Source: Mesorhizobium sp. Root552 (GTDB taxonomy: Bacteria; Pseudomonadota; Alphaproteobacteria; Rhizobiales; Rhizobiaceae). Taken from it: a stretch of DNA of 64,000 nt. The stretch is from positions 285,050 through 349,049 of the forward strand of contig NZ_LMFV01000061.1 of the NCBI RefSeq assembly GCF_001427285.1. The letters are read 5' to 3'. The translations under genes were made by a program, and so were the position numbers. Below the pieces are notes generated by a model that saw only the letters and a program-made list of their open reading frames with translations, did not search any database and was not told where the DNA came from. Below are positions 8,102 to 16,774 of this stretch, one piece after another (the first letter of the stretch is position 1; every line of letters begins with the position of its first letter).

Positions 8102-8137
8102 TGGGTACGTAAAGTATAATATGCTGAATATGTTCCT
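8102..8137 (-). repeat. right terminal inverted repeat of the IS1595-type element
   Basis: Reverse complement reads AGGAACATATTCAGC then ATATTATACTTTACGTACCC, matching the left repeat at 32 of 36 positions. Read outward on the plus strand it carries TATAAT at 8115-8120, facing the 107-aa gene. Confidence 0.8.
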
Positions 8138-8316
8138 TATACCGATCCTTCCTCCGGGTATGAACAAACAAAGAACCCAAAGCCAAGGCCGTTCAGCCTA
8201 ACCAATTGATAAATCTATCTTTTCAAATTTTTTACCGTGAACAGATCCGAAATTTTCTCCACTGGTCGCGACACCATCCCAATAGTTCGGGCTTCAATTC
8301 ATCGGAGACCGCACGG

Positions 8317-8640
8317 ATGGGCAGGCTTGAGCAGGACGCAAACATCTTCGTAAACCAGAAACTGGCGGATGCGGCTGAAGCCGCGCAAAGAGTGGCCCTT
8401 CGCTTGCTGGGCGGCATCGACTTATCGGCGGCGCTGGCAACAGGACCGGAGGAAAAGGCCAAGCTGATCAAGCGAATTGAACGTCTGATCAACCGCGAAC
8501 GGATCAAGGCTTTGAGGAGGCACTGGAGCTATGACTTGAACCGTCATATCGCGCTGAAGCAGGCCCTGGACAGCATTTGCAAGGCAGCAGGTGAGAACCC
8601 AACCGCTGCCGGGTGTACGCTGGCCAAATCCAGCCGCTAG
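8317..8640 (+). CDS. conserved-looking hypothetical protein, 107 aa
   Basis: Start ATG 8317 is preferred over the earlier TTG at 8206, because CGGAGA sits seven bases upstream and the additional N-terminal residues are AT-rich and unlike protein. The product is soluble and helical. RLEQDANIFVNQKLADAAEA and VALRLLGGIDLSAALATG are followed by KLIKRIERLINRERIKAL and HWSYDLNRHIALKQALDSIC. The composition and the HWSYDLNRHIALKQAL segment look like a rhizobial hypothetical family that I cannot name. There is no signal peptide, membrane segment or known motif. It faces the convergent mucR gene 136 nt downstream. Confidence 0.6.
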   Translation: MGRLEQDANIFVNQKLADAAEAAQRVALRLLGGIDLSAALATGPEEKAKLIKRIERLINRERIKALRRHWSYDLNRHIALKQALDSICKAAGENPTAAGCTLAKSSR

Positions 8641-8776
8641 AAAGGAAAACGGCGCCAATGGCGCCGCTCAGACATTCAAGGAACCGGAAAACGAGCCAAG
8701 CCTACAACTGCGCGACAGTAAAAGCTGGAGCCTGTGTTCCATGCAGCCGCTCCAAATCCGTATCGCCCAAAATCGC

Positions 8777-9202
8777 CTAGCGACCCTTGCGCTTGCGTCC
8801 GAGGCCCATCTTCTTGGCCAGTTGCGACCTTGCCGCAGCGTAGTTCGGCGCGACCATCGGATAGGTCGCATCAAGGCCCCACTTTTCGCGATACTGGTCA
8901 GGGGTGAGACTGTAGTGGGTCATCAGGTGGCGCTTCAGGGACTTGAACTTCTTCCCATCCTCAAGACAAACTATGTATTCGTCGTGGACCGATCGTTTCG
9001 GATTCACGGCAGGCTTTTGCTTGTCGACAGGCAGCGGCTCTGAGGTTCCACCGACGCGTCCGAGCGCGGCATGAATATCGGCAATCAGGTTCGGCAGCTC
9101 GCCGACAGGAACCGGATTGTTACTGACATAAGCCGCCACCACATCGGCAGTAAGCTCAATCAGCATATCGCTGTTTCTGTTAGGGGCTTCTGCAATGTCC
9201 AT
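8777..9202 (-). CDS. mucR: MucR family zinc-finger transcriptional regulator
   Basis: 141 aa from ATG 9202. Residues 72-105 (SVHDEYIVCLEDGKKFKSLK, then RHLMTHYSLTPDQYREKW) form the Ros/MucR zinc finger. C79, D82, H92 and H96 are the likely zinc ligands; Asp replaces the second Cys of Ros, as is common in MucR. The N-terminal region (about 10-50) is the oligomerisation domain. The C-terminal KKMGLGRKRKGR is the usual basic tail. Family members bind AT-rich promoter DNA and control exopolysaccharide, motility and symbiosis genes in rhizobia. Genomes often carry several copies, so this may be a paralogue. Its AT-rich upstream region would suit autoregulation. Confidence 0.88.
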   Translation of the reverse strand: MDIAEAPNRNSDMLIELTADVVAAYVSNNPVPVGELPNLIADIHAALGRVGGTSEPLPVDKQKPAVNPKRSVHDEYIVCLEDGKKFKSLKRHLMTHYSLTPDQYREKWGLDATYPMVAPNYAAARSQLAKKMGLGRKRKGR

Positions 9203-9616
9203 GATCTTTGGATCCCAACGAGAGACTTGGATGGCTATGCCCTTCACTTGTATTGAAGGCATTTTATACGAATTCACACACCACGAATCTCGCACGATTC
9301 GTCATGCCAAATCTTAATGGGCCTACACCTGTTCCAAGTCAATTCGCCCGATGGGCTACTTTCGTTGTTATTCAGAAGTTATCGATCTTAACTTCAATTA
9401 ATAATACACAACCACAACTTACGCAAACTCCCATCTGCCCGCTCCGGTACATGTCTTTACGAAATATTTACGTTACGAACTGAATTGAACGATACAAATG
9501 CAGTCAAAACCTCACGATTTCCGGCTTCGGCACAAGCCTTGCTTGCCACCTTTACTAAGTGGTCGTCGCCCTTGAACCGGACGCCTGAACGTGGTCATTC
9601 GACGGACGCAATCAAC
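9203..9616. promoter_or_regulatory. AT-rich divergent intergenic region with an inverted repeat
   Basis: About 414 bases between mucR and the oligopeptidase B gene. The segment 9355-9480 is clearly AT-rich for this genome. At 9283-9302 there is an inverted repeat ACGAATC-(6)-GATTCGT, about 80 bases upstream of mucR, a possible operator. No convincing gene is present; a frame extending the peptidase upstream to 9485 is rejected because its residues do not resemble the family. Confidence 0.45.
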
Positions 9617-11743
9617 ATGGCAGCCTCGATGACAAAGACCGCTTTCCGCACCGCCACCCCACCCCGCGCCGAGCAACACCCCGTTTCCGACACTCGGCAC
9701 GGGTTTTCACGCACAGACGAATTTTCATGGATGCGGGCGGACAACTGGCAGGAAGTGTTTCGGGATCCGGCGTTGCTCGACACGGACATCCGCGTCCACC
9801 TGGAGGCGGAGAACGCCTATCAGGAAAAACTGATGGCCGACACGGCCGGACTGCAAAAGGTGCTGTTCGGGGAGATGAAGGGGCGCATCAAGGAAGACGA
9901 CTCATCCGTGCCCATGAAAGACGGGCCTTATGCCTATGGTTCGTCTTTCAAGCTGGGCGGCGAGCAACCGCGTTATTTCCGCCGGCCCCGGGAGGGTGGC
10001 GACGAACAAATCCTTCTGGACGGCGATACCGAGGCCGAGGGAAAGGCGTATTTCCGCTTGGGCGGGATCGATCATTCCTCGGATCACAAGCGCCTGCTAT
10101 GGGCTTTCGACGACCGTGGTTCGGAGTTCTTCTCGCTCTGCGTGCGTGATTTGACCAGTGACGCCGACCTGCCCGACCAAATCGCCGATACCGGCGGTTC
10201 CGGTGTCTGGGCGGCTGACAACAATGGCTTTTTCTACACTCGGCTCGACGCCAACCACCGCCCATCCAAGGTCTTGTTTCACAAGATCGGAGACAACCCT
10301 GCAAACGACCGCCTTGTCTATGAAGAGGCGGACCCCGGCTTTTTCATGGATGTCGGCGGCACGCGCTCCAACGAATGGATCCTTATCGGCATCAACGACC
10401 ACGAAACCTCGGAATACCGCATATTGAAGGCCACCGACCCGCTTGCCGAACCCAGGCTGGTTTCGCCGCGGGAGACCGGCCTGCAATACGACCTGGAAGA
10501 AGGCGGCGACGTCTTCTTCATCCTGACCAATGAAGGCGGCGCGAAAGACTTCAAGATCATGACCGCGCCCGCCGGCGACCCAGTCCGCGCCAACTGGAAA
10601 GAGCTCGTACCCCACCAGCCCGGGCGGCTGATCCTGTCGGTCATCGGTTTCAAGAACTATCTTGTTCGCCTCGAGCGGCTGGAAGGCCTGCCGCGCATCG
10701 TCATCCGCGACCGTGCAAGCGGACACGAGCACATGATTTCATTCGAGGAAGAAGCGTTCTCGCTCGGCCTGTCAGGTTCCTATGAATACGACACCGACGT
10801 CATGCGCTTTTCCTACTCGTCAATGACTACAGCGGCGCAAGTGTTTGACTACAATATGAAAACGCGTGAACGCGAACTGCTGAAAACGCAGGAAGTTCCC
10901 TCCGGGCATGACGCGTCGCACTATGTAACGCGGCGGCTGATGGCTCCGGCGCCCGATGGCGAAAGCGTTCCCGTTTCCTTGCTTTACCATCGCGACACCG
11001 TGCTGGATGGATCGGCGCCCTGCCTGCTCTATGGCTATGGCTCCTACGGCATCACCATTCCGGCTGCCTTCAACACAAATTGCCTGTCGTTGGTCGATCG
11101 CGGCTTCGTCTACGCCATTGCCCATGTCCGCGGCGGCAAGGACAAGGGATACGCCTGGTACGACGAAGGCAAGCGGGCACAAAAGGAAAACACCTTCAAG
11201 GACTTCATCGCCGTCGCCCGCCATCTCGTTGCCGAAAGCTACACATCCCACGATCGCATCGTGGCCCAGGGGGGATCGGCTGGCGGCATGCTGATGGGTG
11301 CGGTTGCCAACATGGCGCCAGACGCCTTTGGCGGTATCATCGCCGAAGTCCCCTTCGTCGACGTGCTCACAACCATGCTCGACGAAACTTTGCCCCTGAC
11401 GCCGCCGGAATGGCCCGAATGGGGCAATCCGATAACATCGGTAGAGGACTATCGAACCATTGCCGCCTATTCGCCCTACGACAATGTCGGGGCTCACAAC
11501 TATCCGCCGATCCTAGCAGTCGCCGGTCTCACCGACCCCCGCGTAACCTATTGGGAACCGGCCAAATGGGTTGCCAGGCTACGGGAGCGCAAGAGCGGCG
11601 ACAATCCGGTGCTGTTCAAGATCAATATGGAATCCGGCCACGCCGGCGCATCCGGGCGGTTTTCGCGGCTTGAAGAAATTGCCTTCAGCTATGCCTTTGC
11701 GCTCAAGGTAACAGGCAAAAGCGACACAACACCGCTCGCTTGA
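9617..11743 (+). CDS. ptrB: oligopeptidase B (S9 prolyl-oligopeptidase family)
   Basis: 708 aa from ATG 9617 (ATG 9629 is an alternative), matching the usual oligopeptidase B length of about 700. An N-terminal beta-propeller (about 1-420) is followed by an alpha/beta-hydrolase domain. S554 lies in AQGGSAGGMLMG, D640 in VAGLTDPRV and H675 in MESGHAGASGRF, giving the Ser-Asp-His triad. The IHxxRGG-type segment (AIAHVRGGKDKGYAWYDEGK) is also present. The enzyme cleaves short peptides after Arg or Lys in the cytoplasm. No signal peptide is seen. It is a single-gene unit: mucR diverges upstream, and a strong hairpin separates it from the convergent cytochrome genes. Confidence 0.9.
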   Translation: MAASMTKTAFRTATPPRAEQHPVSDTRHGFSRTDEFSWMRADNWQEVFRDPALLDTDIRVHLEAENAYQEKLMADTAGLQKVLFGEMKGRIKEDDSSVPMKDGPYAYGSSFKLGGEQPRYFRRPREGGDEQILLDGDTEAEGKAYFRLGGIDHSSDHKRLLWAFDDRGSEFFSLCVRDLTSDADLPDQIADTGGSGVWAADNNGFFYTRLDANHRPSKVLFHKIGDNPANDRLVYEEADPGFFMDVGGTRSNEWILIGINDHETSEYRILKATDPLAEPRLVSPRETGLQYDLEEGGDVFFILTNEGGAKDFKIMTAPAGDPVRANWKELVPHQPGRLILSVIGFKNYLVRLERLEGLPRIVIRDRASGHEHMISFEEEAFSLGLSGSYEYDTDVMRFSYSSMTTAAQVFDYNMKTRERELLKTQEVPSGHDASHYVTRRLMAPAPDGESVPVSLLYHRDTVLDGSAPCLLYGYGSYGITIPAAFNTNCLSLVDRGFVYAIAHVRGGKDKGYAWYDEGKRAQKENTFKDFIAVARHLVAESYTSHDRIVAQGGSAGGMLMGAVANMAPDAFGGIIAEVPFVDVLTTMLDETLPLTPPEWPEWGNPITSVEDYRTIAAYSPYDNVGAHNYPPILAVAGLTDPRVTYWEPAKWVARLRERKSGDNPVLFKINMESGHAGASGRFSRLEEIAFSYAFALKVTGKSDTTPLA

Positions 11744-11752
11744 TGAAAGGCT

Positions 11753-11774
11753 CGCGCCGGTGCGAACCGGCGCG
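11753..11774. terminator. hairpin between convergent genes
   Basis: Perfect 9-bp stem CGCGCCGGT / ACCGGCGCG with a GCGA loop, in the 41-base gap between the oligopeptidase B stop and the cytochrome c stop. There is no T-run on either side, so it may act as an mRNA 3'-end stabiliser or a bidirectional stem rather than a classical intrinsic terminator. Confidence 0.55.
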
Positions 11775-11784
11775 CCGACCTCTG

Positions 11785-12735
11785 TCAGTTTGTCGCCTGC
11801 TTGCGTGGCGGGTACCCGTTCGGATGCGGTGGTATTGCCTTGAGATATGCGGAAATGGCAGCGCGATCTTCCGGCGTCAGTTTCGCCATGTTTTTCTGGA
11901 CTTCCACCATGGCGCCGCCGACCGAATCGAAATCCGGGGTAAAGCCGGTTTCGAGATAATTGGTGATATCCCCCTCTGACCATTCGCCAATTCCACCCTC
12001 TCCGGAGGTGATATTGGGAACGATACCCTCCCCTTCAGCGGCAGGCGCACCGGCCAGCCATCGGGTCTTGTCACTGCCGCCGGCAAAATTGCGTGGCGTG
12101 TGGCACTCTCCACAATGGCCCGGGCCCTCGACCAGATAGCGGCCGGCAATCACGGCTTCCGGCGTAGCTTCCACGAAGGTCACAACCGGTTCGTTGCTGA
12201 GGTAGAGCCGTTTCCATAGCCCGATGCCGCGGCGGATATTGAATGGGAAAGCCAGCGAATGCCCGCCGGTCTTGCCGCCTACGGCGGGCAAGGTCTGCAT
12301 GAATGCGTAAAGATCGGCGATGTCCGCCGGCTTCATGCGGGCATAAGACGCATATGGAAAGGCCGGATAGAGATGCTCGCCGGAAGGCGAAACGCCTTTC
12401 AGCATGGCATGGGCGAAATCCTCCAGCGACCATGCGCCGATGCCATCGTTGCTGTCCTGCGAGATATTAGGCGCTATGAAGATGCCGAATGGAGTCTTGA
12501 GGGCCAACCCGCCTGTCAACTCCAGTCTTCCTTCATCCTTGGAACCCGGCTTGGCATGGCAGGAAGCACACCCTCCGGCATTGAAGATGCGCTCGCCCTT
12601 TGCCGCGTCACCGGATCCCGCGGCGGCTATCACTTGCGGGTCTATTTTGGTCGGTGCCGACAGCATCCAGCCGGCCACCACCCCGACACCGGCTAGCGTC
12701 AGGATTGCACCGGCAAGCTTTTTGAGCCGCGGCAT
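11785..12735 (-). CDS. di-haem c-type cytochrome
   Basis: 316 aa from ATG 12735, with AAGGG upstream. An N-terminal membrane anchor or uncleaved signal (AGAILTLAGVGVVAGWML) precedes two cytochrome c domains. Their haem sites are CASCH (near residue 57) and CGECH (near residue 205), giving a periplasmic di-haem protein. PFGIFIAPNISQD and GIVPNITSGEGGIG are the repeated 'PNI' segments, typical of the cytochrome subunits of membrane alcohol or aldehyde dehydrogenases and related carriers. No dehydrogenase gene is adjacent, so the electron donor is unknown. It lies nine bases downstream of the cytochrome c' gene in the same direction and is likely cotranscribed. Confidence 0.85.
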   Translation of the reverse strand: MPRLKKLAGAILTLAGVGVVAGWMLSAPTKIDPQVIAAAGSGDAAKGERIFNAGGCASCHAKPGSKDEGRLELTGGLALKTPFGIFIAPNISQDSNDGIGAWSLEDFAHAMLKGVSPSGEHLYPAFPYASYARMKPADIADLYAFMQTLPAVGGKTGGHSLAFPFNIRRGIGLWKRLYLSNEPVVTFVEATPEAVIAGRYLVEGPGHCGECHTPRNFAGGSDKTRWLAGAPAAEGEGIVPNITSGEGGIGEWSEGDITNYLETGFTPDFDSVGGAMVEVQKNMAKLTPEDRAAISAYLKAIPPHPNGYPPRKQATN

Positions 12736-12744
12736 CTGCAGCCG

Positions 12745-13182
12745 TCAGCCCTTCTTGATCCTGAATGTCTGGTGGCAGGTGCTGCAATTCGACCCAATCA
12801 CGCCGACCTGCGCCTTGAGCGCATCGACGTCTGCGGGAGCAGCCGCTGCGGCAGCTTTCACGTCGGCCAGGTACTTGTCTTCAGTGGCTTTGAATCCGGC
12901 CATATCCTCCCAGATCTTGGGGCTGGCCGTAGTGTCGCCGTCAGTGCTGCCGGCAGGAAAAAGCGCATCGGCATCGAACTTCTCGGCATTCACCTGCAGC
13001 GCTTTGAGAGCCGTATCCACCTGGGCTGCGTCAAAGGCCTGTTCGCCCTTGGCCACCTTGGCCAATTCGCCGACGATCTTGCCCCGCTCCTTCATGATCT
13101 GCTGGCGGTCAAGAACGGGGTCGGCAGATGCAGCTGACACTGCGAAGGTAAGTATTGAGATGGCGAATATGAGCTTTCTCAT
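12745..13182 (-). CDS. cytochrome c' (class II c-type cytochrome)
   Basis: 145 aa from ATG 13182, with AAGGAG upstream. A clear signal peptide (KLIFAISILTFAVSAASA) is followed by a four-helix-type sequence. The single haem motif CSTCH lies near the C-terminus (GSNCSTCHQTFRIKKG), the class II arrangement of cytochromes c' and c-556. The mature protein should be a small periplasmic haem protein. Proposed roles in the family include binding NO and electron transfer. It is the first gene of an apparent operon with the di-haem cytochrome. sodB lies upstream on the same strand, separated by a strong terminator. Confidence 0.85.
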   Translation of the reverse strand: MRKLIFAISILTFAVSAASADPVLDRQQIMKERGKIVGELAKVAKGEQAFDAAQVDTALKALQVNAEKFDADALFPAGSTDGDTTASPKIWEDMAGFKATEDKYLADVKAAAAAAPADVDALKAQVGVIGSNCSTCHQTFRIKKG

Positions 13183-13294
13183 TCCGTAGGCTCTCCTTGT
13201 TGAGACACAAAAGGTGACCGGCGTACAACGCGCAAGCTGGCTTAAAAATTTCGGAATTTCGCCTCACGGTTACGTGATAGTCACGCCAGAAACA

Positions 13295-13323
13295 AAAAAG
13301 CCCCGGTCAAACCGGGGCTTTTT
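13295..13323 (-). terminator. Rho-independent terminator after sodB
   Basis: A 13-bp perfect stem AAAAAGCCCCGGT / ACCGGGGCTTTTT with a CAA loop. Read on the minus strand it ends in a T-run, ten bases past the sodB stop codon. The A-tract on the other side would also make it work in the opposite direction. Confidence 0.9.
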
Positions 13324-13333
13324 GCTAGGCCGA

Positions 13334-13936
13334 TCAGGCTTTCGCTTTTTCATACAGCTCCAGGACGTGGTCCCAGTTGATCAGGCTGTCGACAAATGCC
13401 TCGAGGTATTTCGGGCGGGCGTTGCGGTAGTCGATGTAGTAGGAGTGTTCCCACACGTCGACGCCCAGGATCGGCGATGCGCCATGAACCAGCGGATTCT
13501 CGCCGTTCGGGGTCTTGGAGATTTCGAGCTTGCCGTTCTTGACCGAAAGCCAGGCCCAGCCGGAACCGAACTGGGTCGTGCCTGCAGCGATGAAATCGGC
13601 CTTGAACTTGTCATAGCCGCCGAGGTCGGAATCAACCGCCTTCTGCAGTGCGCCCGGCAGCTTGTTGCCGCCGCCACCCTTCTTCATCCACTTCCAGAAA
13701 TGGATGTGGTTGTAGTGCTGGGCAGCGTTGTTGAAGAGACCGGCGTTCTTGCCGAAGGACTGCTTGACGACTTCCTCCACCGACAGATCGCCCATGCCCG
13801 CTTCGGCGGCCAGCTTGTTGCCGTTGTCGACATAGGCCTTGTGGTGCTTGTCGTGGTGATATTCGAGCGTCTCCTTGGACATATAGGGCTGCAATGCCTC
13901 ATAGTCGTACGGCAAAGCGGGAAGTTCGAAAGCCAT
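13334..13936 (-). CDS. sodB: superoxide dismutase, Fe type
   Basis: 200 aa from ATG 13936, with SD GAGGAG seven bases upstream. A frame extending further to 13996 adds residues without an SD. Metal ligands are H27 (YHHDKHHKAY), H77 (YNHIHFW), D160 and H164 (DVWEHSYY). Q73 in FNNAAQ is the second-sphere glutamine placed as in Fe-SOD rather than Mn-SOD, so iron is the more likely metal; cambialistic behaviour cannot be excluded. It converts superoxide to peroxide and oxygen, probably in the cytoplasm because no signal peptide is seen. It is a monocistronic unit closed by a strong terminator. Confidence 0.93.
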   Translation of the reverse strand: MAFELPALPYDYEALQPYMSKETLEYHHDKHHKAYVDNGNKLAAEAGMGDLSVEEVVKQSFGKNAGLFNNAAQHYNHIHFWKWMKKGGGGNKLPGALQKAVDSDLGGYDKFKADFIAAGTTQFGSGWAWLSVKNGKLEISKTPNGENPLVHGASPILGVDVWEHSYYIDYRNARPKYLEAFVDSLINWDHVLELYEKAKA

Positions 13937-14040
13937 CGGTCTACTCCTCAATGAAAATTCGGCTTTTTCTGCTGAACTAAGATAGGTCTGGATCACTCCG
14001 GAGCAACACCGAAGCGACGCAACGACGCTCTTTTATGACC

Positions 14041-14919
14041 TCACGGCGCGGAAGTCGAATGCGCCCATTCCCAATAAAGCTCCCGTGCCTTTTTGGCCAC
14101 AGGGCCGGGCTGGAGATGCCGGTCCTCGATACGCGTGACCGGCACCACCTTGGAGTGGTTTCCGGTCGAGAATATCTCGTCTGCCTCGAGGAATTCGCGC
14201 ACGGAAAGCGTCTTTTCGGTGACCTGGAGACCACTATCGGAAAGCAATGCCGCCGTGCGGGCGCGCGTGATCCCGGAAAGGAACGTGCCATTGGCCGCTG
14301 GCGTGAAGACATGGCCCTGCTTGACCAGGAATATGTTGGACGACGCCGTCTCCGCCACATTGCCCAACATGTCCAGAACAAGTGCGTTGTCGAAGCCGCG
14401 CATCTTGGCTTCCAGGATCGCTCGTCCGTTGTTGGGATAGAGGCATCCGGCCTTGGCGTTGGTCGGCATGGTCTCGATCGTCGGGCGACGGAATGGCGAA
14501 ACAGTTATCGAGAAGCCGCTCGGCGGCAACATCGGCGCTTCGTAAAGGCACAGGCAAAAGCGAGTCGAAGCGGGGTCCGCCGCCACCGCCATATACCCGC
14601 CATGCTCGGCCCAATACATCGGCCTGATGTAGACGGCTGTCTTGCCGTCGAACTTTTTGAGACCGTCCCAGGTCAATCCGACAATCTGTTCCGGCGTCAT
14701 TGTCGGCTTCAGGCCCAAGGCTATGGCCGAGGCGTTCACCCGGCGAGCGTGAAGATCGAGATCCGGGGCAACGCTCTCGAACCAGCGCGCGCCATCGAAC
14801 ACACTCGAGCCAAGCCACATGGCGTGGCTGCGTGGTCCTACAAGCGGCACATTACCCTCGTGCCAATCACCTTCCACATAGGTCCATGTCGTCGTTTGCG
14901 CAGCGGTTGAGATTGCCAT
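14041..14919 (-). CDS. ilvE: branched-chain amino acid aminotransferase (class IV, PLP)
   Basis: 292 aa from ATG 14919. It has the fold-type IV pattern: VFDGARWF near the N-terminus and the PLP lysine in TNAKAGCLYPNNGRAI. AKMRGFDNALVLDMLGNVAE and TASSNIFLVKQG are the hallmark substrate and cofactor segments, and SGITRARTAALL gives the phosphate-binding region. It transfers amino groups between 2-oxoglutarate/glutamate and Leu, Ile or Val keto acids. A D-amino acid transaminase or ADC lyase is less likely but belongs to the same fold. It is cytoplasmic. It lies about 100 bases upstream of sodB on the same strand. The SD is weak (GGATCACGACA). Confidence 0.82.
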   Translation of the reverse strand: MAISTAAQTTTWTYVEGDWHEGNVPLVGPRSHAMWLGSSVFDGARWFESVAPDLDLHARRVNASAIALGLKPTMTPEQIVGLTWDGLKKFDGKTAVYIRPMYWAEHGGYMAVAADPASTRFCLCLYEAPMLPPSGFSITVSPFRRPTIETMPTNAKAGCLYPNNGRAILEAKMRGFDNALVLDMLGNVAETASSNIFLVKQGHVFTPAANGTFLSGITRARTAALLSDSGLQVTEKTLSVREFLEADEIFSTGNHSKVVPVTRIEDRHLQPGPVAKKARELYWEWAHSTSAP

Positions 14920-15080
14920 TGTCGTGATCCGTATTCCATCGATCAGCTGAACTTCGCCTCTATTGGACAAGGGTTGAAAGCCGTTCGTCAATCATCATGG
15001 CGCGGATTTGTTGGTGCCAGAGGCAGAACAGGCGGCAATACGTGCTTGCACAAGGTGGTATCAGGCTCCACAACAGCAGC

Positions 15081-15743
15081 ATGCATCACGCCGCCTATGT
15101 ATTCGACGCCTACGGCACCCTGTTCGACGTGCACGCCGCCGTGCGCCGCCACGCCAGCGACATCGGCCCCAAAGGCCAACTACTTTCCGAGATATGGCGC
15201 GCCAAGCAGCTTGAATATTCGTGGGTCCGTTCCTTGATGGGCGCCTATGCGGATTTCTGGCAATTGACGGAACAGGCGCTCGATTTCGCCTTGCGCAAGG
15301 TGCCCAGTGCCGATGCTTCGCTCAGGCAAAAGCTGCTGGATGCCTATTGGAACCTCGATTGCTATCCGGAAGTGCCCGGCGTGCTGCGCGCCCTGAAAGC
15401 GTCGGGGGCCAAGCTCGCCGTCCTGTCCAACGGCTCACCGGAAATGCTCAACGCCGCGGTCAAATCCGCCGCGCTCGACCAAATTCTCGATGACGTTTTC
15501 TCGGTCGACGAGGTCAAGCGTTTCAAGACCGATCCCAACGTCTACGACATCGTGACAACCGCGTGGCGCCTCTATCCCGCAGCGGTGTCCTTCCAATCCT
15601 CAAACCGTTGGGACGTGGCGGGTGCAACCAAAGCCGGTTTTCGCACGGTCTGGATAAATCGCGCCGATCAGCCGGACGAATACCAGGATTTCTCTCCCAC
15701 TCTCATCTTGCCGTCCCTCGAAGGCCTGCTGACCTACGGCTAG
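15081..15743 (+). CDS. (S)-2-haloacid dehalogenase, HAD type II
   Basis: 220 aa from ATG 15081. D9 in YVFDAYGTLFD is the nucleophile. LAVLSNGSPEML carries the Ser/Thr motif, RFKTDPNVYD the catalytic lysine, and SSNRWDVAGATKAGF the last HAD motif (SSN..D). This SSN..D signature separates L-2-haloacid dehalogenases from phosphatases of the HAD superfamily. The enzyme would hydrolyse (S)-2-haloalkanoic acids to (R)-2-hydroxy acids in the cytoplasm. Upstream residues to 14997 are out of family and lack an SD. It is divergent from ilvE and appears monocistronic. The natural substrate in this organism is unknown. Confidence 0.88.
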   Translation: MHHAAYVFDAYGTLFDVHAAVRRHASDIGPKGQLLSEIWRAKQLEYSWVRSLMGAYADFWQLTEQALDFALRKVPSADASLRQKLLDAYWNLDCYPEVPGVLRALKASGAKLAVLSNGSPEMLNAAVKSAALDQILDDVFSVDEVKRFKTDPNVYDIVTTAWRLYPAAVSFQSSNRWDVAGATKAGFRTVWINRADQPDEYQDFSPTLILPSLEGLLTYG

Positions 15744-15948
15744 GGTCGGGACGTTCGCATCACCCTGCCGGAAACACGTTGCCAAATTGCAACAGTGACG
15801 GCAGCGCCACATGATTGCCTTTGTTTGTCCACCCTGAGGCCAGATTCAAGGCTACCTATCGCGCCCTGTCGGGAGGGCCGATTTGGGAGGGAACGTGCTT
15901 TCGGGTGCGCCGTTTAGTCAGTTGGATCGCGAAAATCAGGGCAACGCC

Positions 15949-16758
15949 ATGGCAATCATATCTTCTCCCACCGCGCTGAACAGGCGCGGCTTTCTCAATC
16001 TCGCCGCCATGGGCGCCGCGGCGACCGCCGTTTCCGCGTGCACCACCACCAGCCAGATGCCCCCGCCTCCCGTCGAGCAACCGGTGGAGCCGGAGCTCGG
16101 CGGCTACGAGATGATGTACGGCCCTGTCATCGACGAAGGCTACGAGGTTCCGGCCGTACCGATCCGCAAGATGGACCCGCAATTCCTGCGCCAGATCGTT
16201 GCCGACCCGACGGGTCAGAGGCCCGGAACCATCGTCGTCGATACCTCGGCGCACTTCCTTTATCTGGTGCGCGAAGGCGGCCAGGCGATCCGCTACGGCG
16301 TCGGGCTTGGCCGCGCCGGTTTCGAATGGTCCGGCAGCGCCGTGGCGCAGTGGAAGCGCAAGTGGCCAACCTGGACGCCGCCCGATGAAATGATCGGCCG
16401 TCAGCCGGAATTGGAAAAATACAGCGTCCGCAATGGCGGTATGCAGCCGGGACTCACCAACCCGCTTGGCGCACGTGCACTCTACATCTTCCAGAACGGC
16501 GAAGACACGCTTTACCGGCTGCACGGTTCGCCGGAATGGAGTTCAATCGGAAAATCCGTCTCGTCAGGCTGCGTCCGGCTGATGAACCAAGACATTATCG
16601 ACCTCTACGACCGGGTCCCCAACAGAACGCCCATCCTGGTCACGTCAGGTCTCGGCGCACCGATCGCCACAAACTCCTACCAATCGAGAACGCCTATCGA
16701 TGCAGGCGTACCCGAAGGATCGGTGCTGCTCGGCCGCGTCCGCGGCATGTGGTTCTAG
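15949..16758 (+). CDS. L,D-transpeptidase (YkuD family), lipoprotein-like signal
   Basis: 269 aa from ATG 15949. The N-terminus (NRRGFLNLAAMGAAATAVSA then C31) combines a twin-arginine-like RR with a lipobox-like AVSAC, so it is probably exported and perhaps lipidated. The YkuD domain (about 95-235) has H192 (RLHGSPEW) and the catalytic motif SVSSGCVRL with C208 and R210. It should form 3-3 crosslinks in peptidoglycan or attach proteins to it in the periplasm. YkuD enzymes with this signal are common and multi-copy in rhizobia. It converges on the HerA-like ATPase gene with a stem-loop between the stops. Confidence 0.9.
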   Translation: MAIISSPTALNRRGFLNLAAMGAAATAVSACTTTSQMPPPPVEQPVEPELGGYEMMYGPVIDEGYEVPAVPIRKMDPQFLRQIVADPTGQRPGTIVVDTSAHFLYLVREGGQAIRYGVGLGRAGFEWSGSAVAQWKRKWPTWTPPDEMIGRQPELEKYSVRNGGMQPGLTNPLGARALYIFQNGEDTLYRLHGSPEWSSIGKSVSSGCVRLMNQDIIDLYDRVPNRTPILVTSGLGAPIATNSYQSRTPIDAGVPEGSVLLGRVRGMWF

Positions 16759-16774
16759 AGAAAAGTTGGTCGAT

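Larger units (their letters stand above)
6222..8137. mobile_element. IS1595-type insertion element with passenger gene
   Basis: A 1,916-bp unit bounded by 36-bp inverted repeats (6222-6257 and 8102-8137) that match at 32 of 36 positions by my alignment. It contains the transposase (6297-7244), a 58-aa companion gene and, on the opposite strand, a RusA-like gene (7426-8085). IS1595 elements with passenger genes are known as a class; a RusA-like passenger is not one I recall. No matching 8-bp target duplication is visible (left flank CAGAAATA, right flank TTATACCG), so the insertion is old, rearranged, or its ends are a base or two off. It sits in what was the intergenic space between the DnaA-like gene and the 107-aa gene. 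Confidence 0.75.

Noticed and set aside
6215..8144. 8-bp target-site duplication around the IS1595-type element
   Set aside because: The flanks CAGAAATA and TTATACCG do not match, nor do shifts of one or two bases; no duplication can be claimed.
9485..9616. Longer N-terminus of oligopeptidase B from 9485
   Set aside because: Residues do not resemble the family, the stretch is AT-rich and no SD precedes 9485.
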